DNA of 64,000 nt, from NCBI GenBank assembly GCA_963791315.1, contig CAWBRQ010000006.1:310001-374000 (forward strand), read 5' to 3'. Position 1 is the first letter of the stretch; each line of letters begins with the position of its first letter. The position numbers and the translations under genes are program-made. The notes under the pieces are model-generated. The model did not search any database. It was given only the letters and a program-made list of their open reading frames with translations, and was not told the origin of the DNA. This stretch comes from JACCZX01 sp963791315. Its GTDB lineage: Bacteria; Pseudomonadota; Gammaproteobacteria; Burkholderiales; Burkholderiaceae_F. Below are positions 19,874 to 29,266 of the stretch, piece after piece.

Positions 19874-20289
19874 CAGAACACCCCGAATACCTTCAGCGCC
19901 GCGATAAAGGTCAGCGGCAGGCTAACCGCGTACACGGCGATTGCACTCGCGCGCGCCGATTTCAGGTCGATGCCGATATGCAGATCGAGAAACAAAAAGC
20001 GAATTCCCGCAGCGAGGTGGTGAAAGAAACCCCAGATTAAGAAAATCAGCAAGATCTTGAAAAAAAAGTTGTCAGTGATGCCGCGCAGCCGCTCAAAACT
20101 CAGCTCGGACATCAAGCTCAAGTCGAACAGCCAAAGCAGTAGCGGCAACATCAGGAACAGAGCTGCTCCGCTGATCCGGTGCATGATCGAAACCATGCCG
20201 GGCAGCGGCAGGCGATACGTCAGCAGCAGCGGCAAGTTAAGGTTGCGAAACTTCGGCCGTGGTGATTTTTCTGCGGTGAAGCTGGTCAT
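19873..20289 (-). CDS. sdhC: Succinate dehydrogenase cytochrome b556 subunit SdhC
   Basis: 138-residue first subunit of the sdh operon. HRISG near residue 38 is the family signature. The segment FFHHLAAGIRFLFLDLHIG holds the probable heme-ligating histidine. Three membrane helices are predicted. The 81 bases upstream to gntR must contain the operon promoter, but I see no copy there of the palindrome found upstream of gntR. Confidence 0.94.
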   Translation of the reverse strand: MTSFTAEKSPRPKFRNLNLPLLLTYRLPLPGMVSIMHRISGAALFLMLPLLLWLFDLSLMSELSFERLRGITDNFFFKILLIFLIWGFFHHLAAGIRFLFLDLHIGIDLKSARASAIAVYAVSLPLTFIAALKVFGVF

Positions 20290-20370
20290 CAGTGGCCGTT
20301 AGTTTTAAGAAAGCTTCGCGACCAGTATTCTGAACGAATTGCTGCACTGAACCAAATCAGGCGGGCGCGG

Positions 20371-21126
20371 TTAGCTCAGCGTGTTGCGATAGTGATACCG
20401 CTCCGTCACCGACAGCCCACGCCGAACTTCAACTGGACGCTCACCATACGTGTAGGAAACGCGCTCGACCAACAGCAGCGGCGCGCCGGCGGTGACCTTC
20501 AAGTGTCTGGCCGCGTCGGCCGGCGCAGCAACCGCCCGAATGCGCTCATCAGCGCGAATCATGCGCGTCCCGAATTCGGTTTCAAACAGGCCGTACAGCG
20601 GTCCTGTGTACTCGGCGAGACGCTCGGCCGTCAGCTTCTTGAACAGATTGCCAGGTAGCCAAATTTCATCCAGCACAACCGGCGTACCCTCAAAGCTCAA
20701 CAGCCGGCGTAGATACACGACCGGATCGCTCGGCCGAACTGCGAGGTGACGCGCGATCTCGCCCGTGGCACGCGTGCGCTTGCAGTCGAGGTAGCTGCTC
20801 GTGGCGGGTGTCGGCTCGTGATCGTCGGGCACGACTCGCAGAAAACGAAATTGCGCACGCGGCTCGTGATGCGTGGCGACGAACGTGCCCTTGCCCTGCC
20901 GACGCACCAGCAGATTTTCTGTCGCCAGCTCGTCGACCGCCTTGCGTACCGTTCCCTGGCTGACCTGAAATCGACCCGCGAGGTCGATCTCGCTCGGAAT
21001 CATCTCGCCGGGCTTCCATTCCGCGCGCTGCAGCCCTTGAACGATCAAGTCCTTGATCTGCCGATATAGAGGCGCGTACACAGCGGCCTGGCCGGCGGGA
21101 TCTGCTTCTTTCGTGACCGTAGCCAT
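20371..21126 (-). CDS. GntR-family regulator (HutC/UTRA type), probable TCA gene regulator
   Basis: 251 residues: an N-terminal winged helix (about residues 17-85, with SQGTVRKAVDELATENLLVR as recognition segment) and a C-terminal UTRA effector domain that usually senses a small metabolite. It sits between the sdh operon and the divergent mdh gene, and a perfect 12-base palindrome lies about 45 bases upstream of its start. I infer control of its own gene and of mdh, perhaps of sdh, in response to a TCA or methylcitrate metabolite. The ligand is unknown. Confidence 0.88.
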   Translation of the reverse strand: MATVTKEADPAGQAAVYAPLYRQIKDLIVQGLQRAEWKPGEMIPSEIDLAGRFQVSQGTVRKAVDELATENLLVRRQGKGTFVATHHEPRAQFRFLRVVPDDHEPTPATSSYLDCKRTRATGEIARHLAVRPSDPVVYLRRLLSFEGTPVVLDEIWLPGNLFKKLTAERLAEYTGPLYGLFETEFGTRMIRADERIRAVAAPADAARHLKVTAGAPLLLVERVSYTYGERPVEVRRGLSVTERYHYRNTLS

Positions 21127-21168
21127 CTGTCAATTTCACCACAAATACTCTTACAATATCATTATCTA

Positions 21169-21180
21169 TCTTATATAAGA
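21169..21180. promoter_or_regulatory. Palindromic operator candidate, gntR-mdh intergenic
   Basis: TCTTATATAAGA is a perfect 12-base palindrome in the AT-rich divergent region (21127-21289). It lies 43 bases from the gntR start and about 110 bases from mdh. Such short AT-rich dyads are typical operators of GntR/HutC proteins. It may also overlap a -10 element (TATAAG). Confidence 0.55.
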
Positions 21181-21289
21181 CTTCGCGCGCCAATTGGTTC
21201 TTTTGCAGTAGACTGCTCGCGGCCCCGCTTCTCGCTGCTGCCTGCTCGCCACTGCATGCTGAACGACGCTTCCATCGGAGAACACGATC

Positions 21290-22276
21290 ATGAATAAAGC
21301 TCCTGTTCGCGTCGCCGTCACGGGCGCCGCCGGGCAGATTGGCTACTCACTGCTGTTCCGAATAGCCTCTGGAGAAATGCTGGGCAAGGATCAGCCGCTC
21401 GACCTCCAGTTGCTCGAGATTCCGGACGAGAAAGCGCAAAAGGCGCTTAAGGGCGTCATGATGGAACTCGACGATTGCGCCTTTCCATTGCTTACGGGCA
21501 TGCAGGCGCACAGTGACCCGGCCAATGCATTCAAGGACATCGACATCGCGCTGTTGGTCGGCGCCCGGCCACGTGGGCCTGGCATGGAGCGCAAGGATCT
21601 GTTGGCTGCCAATGCGCAGATCTTTACCGCTCAGGGCAAGGCGCTCGATCGATCGGCCAAGCGCAGCGTCAAGGTGCTGGTCGTCGGCAATCCTGCCAAT
21701 ACGAACGCTTACATCGCGATGAAGTCGGCACCGTCGCTGCCGAAGGCGAGCTTCACCGCGATGATGCGACTTGATCACAACCGGGCGTTGTCGCAACTGG
21801 CAGCGAAGACGGGCAAGCCGGTGTCGTCGATCGAGAAGTTGATCGTGTGGGGTAACCACTCGCCGACGATGTATCCCGACCTGCGATTCGCCACGATCGA
21901 CGGTAAGCCCGCACGAGCGATGATCGACGATGCGTGGTATCGCGACGTCTACATTCCGACCGTCGGCAAGCGCGGTGCGGCGATCATCGAGGCGCGCGGT
22001 CTGTCGTCGGCGGCGTCGGCAGCCAACGCCGCGATTGATCACGTGCGCGACTGGGTTTCCGGAAGCGCTGGACGTTGGGTCACGATGGGTGTGCCGTCCG
22101 ACGGTAGTTACGCAATTCCTCAGGACGTCGTCTATGGCGTGCCGTGCGTCTGCACCCACGGCGTCTACGAGGTGATCAAGAGCCTGGAAATCGATGATTT
22201 CTCGCGCCAGAGAATGGACGCAACGTTAAAAGAGCTGCTCGAAGAGCGCGATGGCGTTGCGCAGCTTCTGGGGTAG
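21290..22276 (+). CDS. mdh: Malate dehydrogenase
   Basis: NAD-dependent malate dehydrogenase, 328 residues, of the LDH-like class found in Betaproteobacteria. The N terminus has the dinucleotide fold (VTGAAGQIGYSLLFRIASGE). Substrate arginines are seen in GARPRGPGMERKDLL. The catalytic WGNHSPTMYPD contains the active histidine near residue 188. The frame is intact. It starts a rightward run of mdh, prpC, mliC-like, prpD and acnA; the spacing to prpC is 12 bases, so co-transcription is likely. Confidence 0.96.
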   Translation: MNKAPVRVAVTGAAGQIGYSLLFRIASGEMLGKDQPLDLQLLEIPDEKAQKALKGVMMELDDCAFPLLTGMQAHSDPANAFKDIDIALLVGARPRGPGMERKDLLAANAQIFTAQGKALDRSAKRSVKVLVVGNPANTNAYIAMKSAPSLPKASFTAMMRLDHNRALSQLAAKTGKPVSSIEKLIVWGNHSPTMYPDLRFATIDGKPARAMIDDAWYRDVYIPTVGKRGAAIIEARGLSSAASAANAAIDHVRDWVSGSAGRWVTMGVPSDGSYAIPQDVVYGVPCVCTHGVYEVIKSLEIDDFSRQRMDATLKELLEERDGVAQLLG

Positions 22277-22288
22277 GAAAGATCCGCG

Positions 22289-23455
22289 ATGAACGACGCT
22301 CCCGCTTCTACTCCGACGGCCGCTGCGAAGCCTAAGAAGTCGGTCGCGCTATCGGGCGTCGTCGCCGGCAACACGGCGCTGTGCACGGTGGGCCGCACGG
22401 GCAACGACCTGCACTATCGCGGTTACGACATTCTCGATATCGCCGCGCGCTGCGAATTCGAAGAGATCGCCTACTTGTTGGTGCACGGCAAGCTTCCGAC
22501 GTCGTCTGAACTCGCCGGCTATAAGCGCAAGCTTAAGAGCCTGCGTGCAATCCCGGCCGCCGTGCAACGCGTGCTCGAAGCGGTGCCGGCGAATACACAT
22601 CCGATGGATGTGATGCGGACTGCGTGCTCGGCGCTCGGTTCTGTATTACCGGAAGGGCCGGACCACAAGCTGGCCGAAGCGCGCGACATCGCCGACCGTT
22701 TGATGGCGTCGTTCGGCTCGCTCCTTCTGTATTGGTACCACTTCTCTCACTCGGGCCGTCGCATCGACGTCGAGACCGACGACGATTCAATCGGAGGACA
22801 CTTCCTGCACCTGCTGCACGGACGTGCACCATCCGAGTTATGGATACGCTCGATGCATACGTCGCTTAACTTGTACGCCGAGCACGAGTTCAACGCGTCG
22901 ACTTTTACCGCGCGTGTCGTGGCCGGGACCGGCAGCGATATGTACTCGGCGATCACCGCCGCGATCGGTGCGTTAAAGGGCCCCAAGCATGGCGGCGCCA
23001 ACGAATTTGCGTTCGACACGATCGGCCGTTACGACAACCCCACCGACGCCGAGCAAGACATCGTCAAGCGCGTTGCTGACAAGCAGGTGATCATCGGGTT
23101 CGGACACCCCGTTTACACGATTGCCGACCCGCGCAACGAGGTGATCAAGGAGGTGGCGCGCTCTCTGTCGGCCGACGCCGGCAACATGAAGCTATTCGAC
23201 ATCTCGGCACGCGTCGAACAAGTGATGATGCGCGAGAAGAAGATGTTTCCGAATCTCGACTGGTACAGCGCCACCAGTTACCACATGATGGGCGTTCCGA
23301 CTGCGATGTTCACTCCACTGTTCGTCATTGCTCGCACCAGCGGGTGGAGCGCTCACGTGATCGAGCAGCGCATCGATAACAAGATCATTCGGCCGAGTGC
23401 GAATTACGTCGGGCCTGAGGATCTGAAATTTGTTCCGATCGAGAAACGACAATGA
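22289..23455 (+). CDS. prpC: 2-methylcitrate synthase (citrate synthase paralogue)
   Basis: 388-residue citrate-synthase-family enzyme, shorter than GltA, as expected for PrpC, which condenses propionyl-CoA and oxaloacetate. Catalytic histidines lie in LYAEHEFNASTFTAR and GFGHPVYTIADPR, with GPKHGGANEFAF between. The neighbouring prpD supports a methylcitrate role. No prpB or prpR is present nearby, so the pathway is incomplete within the window. The stop overlaps the next gene (ATGA). Confidence 0.92.
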   Translation: MNDAPASTPTAAAKPKKSVALSGVVAGNTALCTVGRTGNDLHYRGYDILDIAARCEFEEIAYLLVHGKLPTSSELAGYKRKLKSLRAIPAAVQRVLEAVPANTHPMDVMRTACSALGSVLPEGPDHKLAEARDIADRLMASFGSLLLYWYHFSHSGRRIDVETDDDSIGGHFLHLLHGRAPSELWIRSMHTSLNLYAEHEFNASTFTARVVAGTGSDMYSAITAAIGALKGPKHGGANEFAFDTIGRYDNPTDAEQDIVKRVADKQVIIGFGHPVYTIADPRNEVIKEVARSLSADAGNMKLFDISARVEQVMMREKKMFPNLDWYSATSYHMMGVPTAMFTPLFVIARTSGWSAHVIEQRIDNKIIRPSANYVGPEDLKFVPIEKRQ

Positions 23456-23826
23456 GAATTGCGTCGATTGTGTTCATGATTTTGCTTTTGTCACCGGGCG
23501 CTCAGGCGAGCAACACCGCGCCCACGCGCAGCTTCACGACCGATTGGCTGTGCGACAACGGCCGAATCCTGCGTTTCAACGCACATCCGCGGCGCCCCGA
23601 GGGCCCTGCGCAGCTGACGTACATCGGCAGCCGAGTGGAAGTGGCAGCGACGCCGACGGTCTCCGGCTCCGGCTCTCGTTACGAGAGCAAGGACGGCAAG
23701 GTCATCTGGCACAGCAACGGTGACGAAGGTCAGCTCACATTCGATCCGCTGTTGTCCGAACCGCTCACCTGCAGGCTGAAAAAGCCAACTGACCGTGTTG
23801 ACAGCAAACCACAATCAAAAAAATAA
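23452..23826 (+). CDS. Secreted MliC-like lysozyme-inhibitor-family protein
   Basis: 124 residues with a signal peptide (about residues 1-19, ending AQAS). The mature part follows the MliC pattern: an opening Trp-x-Cys-Asp-Asn-Gly, a central SGSGSRYES before a Trp, and a C-terminal Cys (LTCRLKK) that would pair with the first. There is no lipobox, so it would be periplasmic. The oddity is location: it lies inside a TCA/methylcitrate run, overlapping the prpC stop by ATGA and ending 11 bases before prpD. MliC membership is judged by eye. Confidence 0.65.
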   Translation: MRIASIVFMILLLSPGAQASNTAPTRSFTTDWLCDNGRILRFNAHPRRPEGPAQLTYIGSRVEVAATPTVSGSGSRYESKDGKVIWHSNGDEGQLTFDPLLSEPLTCRLKKPTDRVDSKPQSKK

Positions 23827-23837
23827 CCACCTTTGCA

Positions 23838-25289
23838 ATGAGTAGCAACATCAGCAACGTTCGTCCGAAACCCGACAAAGTACTGGTCGACATCGTCGAT
23901 TACGTAACGAAATACAAAGTTAAGAGCAAGGATGCTTACGAAACCGCGCGCTATTGTCTGATGGACACGCTCGGATGCGGATTCGAAGCGCTCGAGTTTC
24001 CCGCATGCACCAAGATGTTGGGCCCGATCGTGCAAGGCACTGTCGTGCCGGACGGCGCCAAGGTGCCCGGCACGCAGTTTCAGCTCGACCCCGTCAAGGC
24101 AGCGTTCGACATCGGCGCGATGATTCGGTGGCTCGACTTCAACGACACCTGGCTGGCCGCGGAATGGGGGCACCCCTCGGACAATCTCGGCGGCATTCTG
24201 GCCACTGCCGACTGGCTGTCGCGGACCGCCGTCGCCTCCGGCAAAGCACCCTTGACCGTCAACGACGTGTTGACCGGAATGATCAAGGCGCATGAGATAC
24301 AAGGGTGTATCGCGCTCGAGAATTCTTTTAATAAGGTTGGCCTCGACCACGTCGTGCTGGTCAAAGTGGCCTCTACCGCTGTTGTGGCGCAAATGCTCGG
24401 GCTGACGCGCGACGAAATCATTAACGCCGTCTCGCTGGCGTGGGTCGATGGCCAGTCGCTGCGCACGTATCGGCACTCACCGAACACGGGATCGCGCAAA
24501 AGCTGGGCCGCAGGTGACGCGACCTCGCGCGCAGTGCGGCTTGCATTGATCGCAAAGACCGGTGAGATGGGATACCCGTCGGTGCTATCGGCCAAGACGT
24601 GGGGCTTTTACGACGTGCTGTTCAAAGGAAGACCATTCACGTTTCAGCGTCCTTACGGCTCGTACGTGATGGAGCACATCCTGTTCAAGATTTCGTTTCC
24701 CGCCGAGTTTCACTCTCAGACGGCCGTCGAAGCTGCGATGACGCTGCATGGTCAGTTAAACAAGCTCGGCAAGACCGCGGCCGATATCAAGAAGATCACG
24801 ATTCGCACGCACGAGGCGTGCATTCGAATCATCGACAAGAAGGGCCCGCTCGATAATCCTGCTGATCGCGACCACTGCATCCAATACATGGTCGCGGTGC
24901 CGTTGATTTTCGGCCGCCTGACGGCTGCAGATTACGAAGACAACGTTGCTTCCGATCCGCGTATCGATGCACTGCGCGACAAGATCGAGTGCGTCGAGGA
25001 CAAGCAGTTCACGAAGGACTATCTGGACCCTGCCAAGCGGTCGATAGCGAATGCATTAACGGTCGAGCTGGCAGACGGCAAGAGGCTCAAAGAGGTTGTT
25101 GTCGAATATCCGATTGGGCACAAGCGGCGTCGCAAGGAAGGCATGCCACTGCTTGTCGAGAAGTTCAAGACTAATCTGGCGCGCGTGTTCCCGGCCAAGC
25201 AGGCCGATGCAATTCTCGAGCTGTGCATGGACTCAAAGCGCTTGGCGGCAACGCCGGTGCACGAGTTCGTCGACTTAATGGTTATCTGA
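23838..25289 (+). CDS. prpD: 2-methylcitrate dehydratase
   Basis: 483-residue MmgE/PrpD enzyme that dehydrates 2-methylcitrate (and often citrate) to the cis-aconitate form. Family features are DTLGCGFEALEFPAC near residue 45, DFNDTWLAAEWGHPSDNLGG near residue 100, and the basic loop TYRHSPNTGSRKSWAAGDA. It fits between prpC and acnA, which would rehydrate the product. The frame is intact. A second, more distant member of the superfamily is encoded at 41.3-42.7 kb. Confidence 0.93.
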   Translation: MSSNISNVRPKPDKVLVDIVDYVTKYKVKSKDAYETARYCLMDTLGCGFEALEFPACTKMLGPIVQGTVVPDGAKVPGTQFQLDPVKAAFDIGAMIRWLDFNDTWLAAEWGHPSDNLGGILATADWLSRTAVASGKAPLTVNDVLTGMIKAHEIQGCIALENSFNKVGLDHVVLVKVASTAVVAQMLGLTRDEIINAVSLAWVDGQSLRTYRHSPNTGSRKSWAAGDATSRAVRLALIAKTGEMGYPSVLSAKTWGFYDVLFKGRPFTFQRPYGSYVMEHILFKISFPAEFHSQTAVEAAMTLHGQLNKLGKTAADIKKITIRTHEACIRIIDKKGPLDNPADRDHCIQYMVAVPLIFGRLTAADYEDNVASDPRIDALRDKIECVEDKQFTKDYLDPAKRSIANALTVELADGKRLKEVVVEYPIGHKRRRKEGMPLLVEKFKTNLARVFPAKQADAILELCMDSKRLAATPVHEFVDLMVI

Positions 25290-25297
25290 GGTCATTT

Positions 25298-28121
25298 ATG
25301 GCGCACAACCTGTTCAACTCACTGCAAGAATTCAACGTCGGACCGAAGCGGGGCAAGTTCTACAACCTGGCCGCGCTTGAAGCCGCGGGTATAGGCAAAG
25401 TCTCGCGGCTGCCGGTCTCGATTCGCATCGTGCTTGAGTCCGTGCTGCGCAACTGCGACGGCATAAAAGTCACCGAAGAACATGTGCGCCAGCTTGCGGG
25501 CTGGAAGCCGAGCGCCAGCCGGACCGACGAGATTCCGTTCGTCGTCGCGCGCGTCGTGCTTCAGGACTTCACCGGCGTTCCGCTGCTCGCGGACTTGGCC
25601 GCAATGCGTAACGTGGCCGCTGAGATGGGCAAGAACGCCAAGACGATCGAGCCGCTGGTGCCGGTCGATCTGGTCGTCGATCACTCGGTGATGGTCGATC
25701 ACTACGGCACCAAAGACGCGCTCGATCTGAACATGAAGCTCGAGTTTCAGCGCAATCGCGAGCGCTACGAGTTCATGAAGTGGGGCATGCAGGCGTTCGA
25801 CACGTTCGGAGTCGTGCCGCCGGGCTTCGGCATCGTGCATCAGATCAACCTCGAATACCTGGCGCGCGGTGTATACAAGAAGGACGGCATCTACTACCCC
25901 GACACGCTGGTCGGTACCGACAGTCATACGACGATGATCAATGGGATCGGCGTCGTCGGCTGGGGGGTCGGCGGGATCGAAGCCGAAGCGGGCATGCTCG
26001 GTCAGCCGGTTTACTTCCTGACACCCGACGTGGTCGGTGTACATCTGAAGGGAAAGCTGCGCGAAGGTGTGACCGCGACCGATCTCGTGCTGTCGATCAC
26101 AGAACTGCTGCGCAAAGCCAAAGTGGTCGGCAAGTTCGTCGAGTTTTTTGGTGAAGGCACCGCGAGTCTTGCGGTCCCGGATCGCGCAACCATCGGCAAT
26201 ATGGCGCCCGAGTACGGCGCGACGATGGGATTTTTCCCTGTCGATGAAAAGACAATCTCGTACTTTGAGGGCACAGGACGCACGCCCGATGAACTCGCGG
26301 CTTTCGAAGCGTACTTTCGCGCGCAGGGGCTGTTCGGCATTCCAAAGGCCGGTGCCATCGATTACTCGTCGGTCGTGTCGCTCGATCTCGGCACGGTCGC
26401 GCCGTCGCTCGCCGGACCAAAGCGCCCGCAGGATCGGATCGAGATCGGCAACGTGAAGCGCGAGTTCACGCGGCTATTTTCGGCGCCGGTTCTCGACAAT
26501 GGCTTCAATCAACCCGGACCGCGCCTGTCGCAACGGTTTGTGCTCGGCACCGACAACGGCGTGCGCGCCGGCTCGGGACCTGCGACTCCCGAACGGCGCG
26601 CCACGCGACGTGGTTGAGATGAAAGACAATCGGCCGCTGGTACGGCCTGTTCCCGCACCCGAGCGCGGCGGTGTCGCGATCGCCGACGGCGACGTGCTGA
26701 TCGCGGCGATCACGTCGTGTACCAACACCAGCAATCCTGGCGTGCTGTTGGCAGCAGGCCTGCTCGCCAAGAAAGCCGTCGAGGCGGGCTTGACCGTGCA
26801 AAAGCACATCAAGACGTCACTGGCACCGGGCTCGCGCATCGTCACCGACTACTTGCAGAAGACCGGTCTGCTGCCCTACCTCGAAAAGCTGGGCTTTTCG
26901 TTGGCGGCCTACGGTTGCACGACGTGTATCGGCAACGCCGGTGATCTGTCTCCCGAGATCAACGAAACGATCGTCAGCAACAATCTTGTGTGTGCCGCCG
27001 TGCTTTCGGGCAACCGCAACTTCGAAGCGCGCATTCATCCGAATCTGAAGGCCAACTTCTTGGCATCGCCACCGTTGGTGGTCGCGTACGCGATTGCGGG
27101 CACCGTGCTGAAAGACCTGATGACCGAGCCGCTCGGCAAGAACTCTCACGGCAAAGACGTGTGGCTTGGAGATGTATGGCCAAGCTCGGACGAGATTTAT
27201 GCGCTGATGAAGTATGCGATGGATCCGCAGGCGTACGAGGCAAACTACGCGAAAGTGAAAAGCGATCCCGGCGAGCTGTGGAACAAAGTCGGCAGCGTTT
27301 CCGGTCAGGTCTATACGTGGCCGAAGTCGACATATATTGCGAAGCCGCCGTTTTTCGACGGCTTCGCGATGCAGCCGAAGACGGCGTCGACTGGAGTCAA
27401 GGACGCTCGTGCGCTCGGCATCTTCGGCGATTCGATCACCACCGATCACATCTCGCCGGCCGGCGCAATCAAAGACACGTCTCCCGCCGGCCAATGGCTG
27501 ATCGCCAACAAGGTGCTGAAGGCTGACTTCAACTCGTATGGTGCGCGTCGCGGTAATCACGAAGTGATGATGCGTGGCACGTTTGCCAACGTGCGAATCA
27601 AGAATTTGATGATTCCGTCACAGGCTGATGGTTCGCGCATCGAAGGCGGATTCACACTGTTTCAGCCGTCGAATCAGTTGATGTCGATTTACGACGCAGC
27701 GATGAAGTACATCGAGGACGGCGTACCGACGATCGTGTTCGGCGGCGAGGAGTATGGCACCGGATCGTCACGCGACTGGGCCGCAAAGGGCACTCAATTG
27801 CTCGGCGTCAAAGCAGTCATCGCGCGCAGCTTCGAGCGTATTCATCGCAGCAACCTGGTGGGCATGGGCGTGTTGCCTCTGCAGTTCCTCGGCAGCGACA
27901 GCGCACTGACGTTGAAGCTCGTCGGCAACGAGACATTCGATATCGAAGGCCTGGAAACCGGGCTCAAACCGCAGCAGGACGCGACGTTGGTAATACATCG
28001 CGCGAGCGGCAAGTCGGAAAAGGTTTCGATAAAGCTGCGCATCGACACGCCAATCGAGGTCGAGTACTACAAGCACGGTGGCATTCTGCCGTTTGTGCTG
28101 CGGCAATTGCTGGCGGCGTGA
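25298..28121 (+). CDS. acnA: Aconitate hydratase A, one frame shift
   Basis: [4Fe-4S] aconitase interconverting citrate and isocitrate, and probably rehydrating 2-methyl-cis-aconitate here. Two frames join near base 26580. The first gives the N-terminal domains (ITELLRKAKVVGKFVEFFG). The second has the cluster cysteines in SCTNTSNPGVLL and YGCTTCIGNAGDL and the C-terminal swivel domain (EEYGTGSSRDWAAKG). The sequence fits AcnA rather than AcnD. The break falls in a loop that is longer than usual for the family, so a small real insertion plus an error are both possible. It lies 8 bases after prpD. Confidence 0.9.
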
Positions 28122-29266
28122 GCGCCAGCGATGCGCATGCGGAGGGCGACCCGAGCGTCGCCCCTAACGCTGTCTTAATTCCGCAAGGGGCGGATGCCGC
28201 AACCCTCCAACTGACCGGCACCTGGCGCCTGTCGTTTCTCGAGCGCATCACGACACAACTGTCGGCCCTGAAACTGCCACCGAAAATCATTGTTGACGGC
28301 AGCAAGATCGCCGAGATTGATTCAGCGGGCGCTCTTGCGTTGCTTAACTATCTCGAATCCGCAGGGGAATCGAGGGCACAGATGATGGGCTTTGCCCAGA
28401 ACGAGCTGCGCATCGTCGAGCAAGTGCTCAAACGCCTCGACGCTGCACGCGCACCTACCGAGCATCACCGCGAGCGCATAGTGGAAATGATAGGACGGCG
28501 TGCGATCGAAGTCGGTCACGATCTTGTGGGCGACGTGAATTTTTTCGGCGCGACTGTCGCTGGCGTTGCGCACGGCGTATTGCGTCCGCATACGTTGCGG
28601 GTGCGGGAACTCGCAGTGCAGTTCGAACAGGTTTGCCTGAACGCGATCCCTGTCGTCGCCCTCGTCACACTATTGATCGGCATCGTCTTCACGTATCTGC
28701 TCGGACTTCAGGCCGAACAGTTCGGCGCCAACATTTTCGTCGTCGATGGCGTCGGCATCGGAATGACGCGAGAATTTGCACCGATCATTGTCGCCGTGAT
28801 TGTGGCCGGTCGCTCGGGTGCGGCGTTTACCGCGCAGCTTGGTGCGATGAAGCTAACCGAAGAGACCGATGCGATTCGAACACTCGGACTGTCGCCGATG
28901 GATGTGCTGGTCTTGCCTCGCGTGATCGCGCTGATGGTCGCGATGCCGCTATTGGTGTTTGTCGGCGACCTGATGAGCCTGAGCGGCGCCATCCTGGTTG
29001 CCGATTCGATGCTCGATGTCACGCCCACCACCTTCATCACACGGCTGCGCGACGGACTCGATATTTCGCATGCGCTGGTTGGTCTGGTCAAGGCGCCGGT
29101 GTTTGCGTTGGTGATCGCGGTAATCGGCTGCCGCATGGGAATGTCGGTCGATCGCGATACGCGCGCGGTCGGAATGGCGACTACTTCGACGGTCGTGCAA
29201 AGCATCGTTTCAGTGATCCTGCTCGACGCAGCGTTTGCTGTGTTCTTTCAGGAACTTGGAATATGA
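28118..29266 (+). CDS. mlaE: MlaE-type lipid permease with fused N-terminal STAS domain
   Basis: 382 residues combining two Mla components. Residues about 20-110 form a STAS-like domain (KIIVDGSKIAEIDSAGALALLNYLESA), equivalent to E. coli MlaB. Residues about 120-382 are an MlaE permease with five or six membrane helices (NAIPVVALVTLLIGIVFTYL; PIIVAVIVAGRSGAAFTAQLG). It would form the membrane part of an MCE transporter moving phospholipids between the membranes. The GTG start overlaps the acnA stop (GTGA), so the lipid transport operon is translationally tied to aconitase. Confidence 0.88.
   Translation: MSASDAHAEGDPSVAPNAVLIPQGADAATLQLTGTWRLSFLERITTQLSALKLPPKIIVDGSKIAEIDSAGALALLNYLESAGESRAQMMGFAQNELRIVEQVLKRLDAARAPTEHHRERIVEMIGRRAIEVGHDLVGDVNFFGATVAGVAHGVLRPHTLRVRELAVQFEQVCLNAIPVVALVTLLIGIVFTYLLGLQAEQFGANIFVVDGVGIGMTREFAPIIVAVIVAGRSGAAFTAQLGAMKLTEETDAIRTLGLSPMDVLVLPRVIALMVAMPLLVFVGDLMSLSGAILVADSMLDVTPTTFITRLRDGLDISHALVGLVKAPVFALVIAVIGCRMGMSVDRDTRAVGMATTSTVVQSIVSVILLDAAFAVFFQELGI

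Noticed and set aside
25298..28121. AcnD (2-methylcitrate-specific aconitase) instead of AcnA
   Set aside because: PrpD-type dehydratase is next door and no prpF is present; the motifs read as the AcnA type.
28633..29262. Long N-terminal extension of the MlaF ATPase
   Set aside because: It reads the permease gene in the wrong frame and is Arg/Cys-rich filler.
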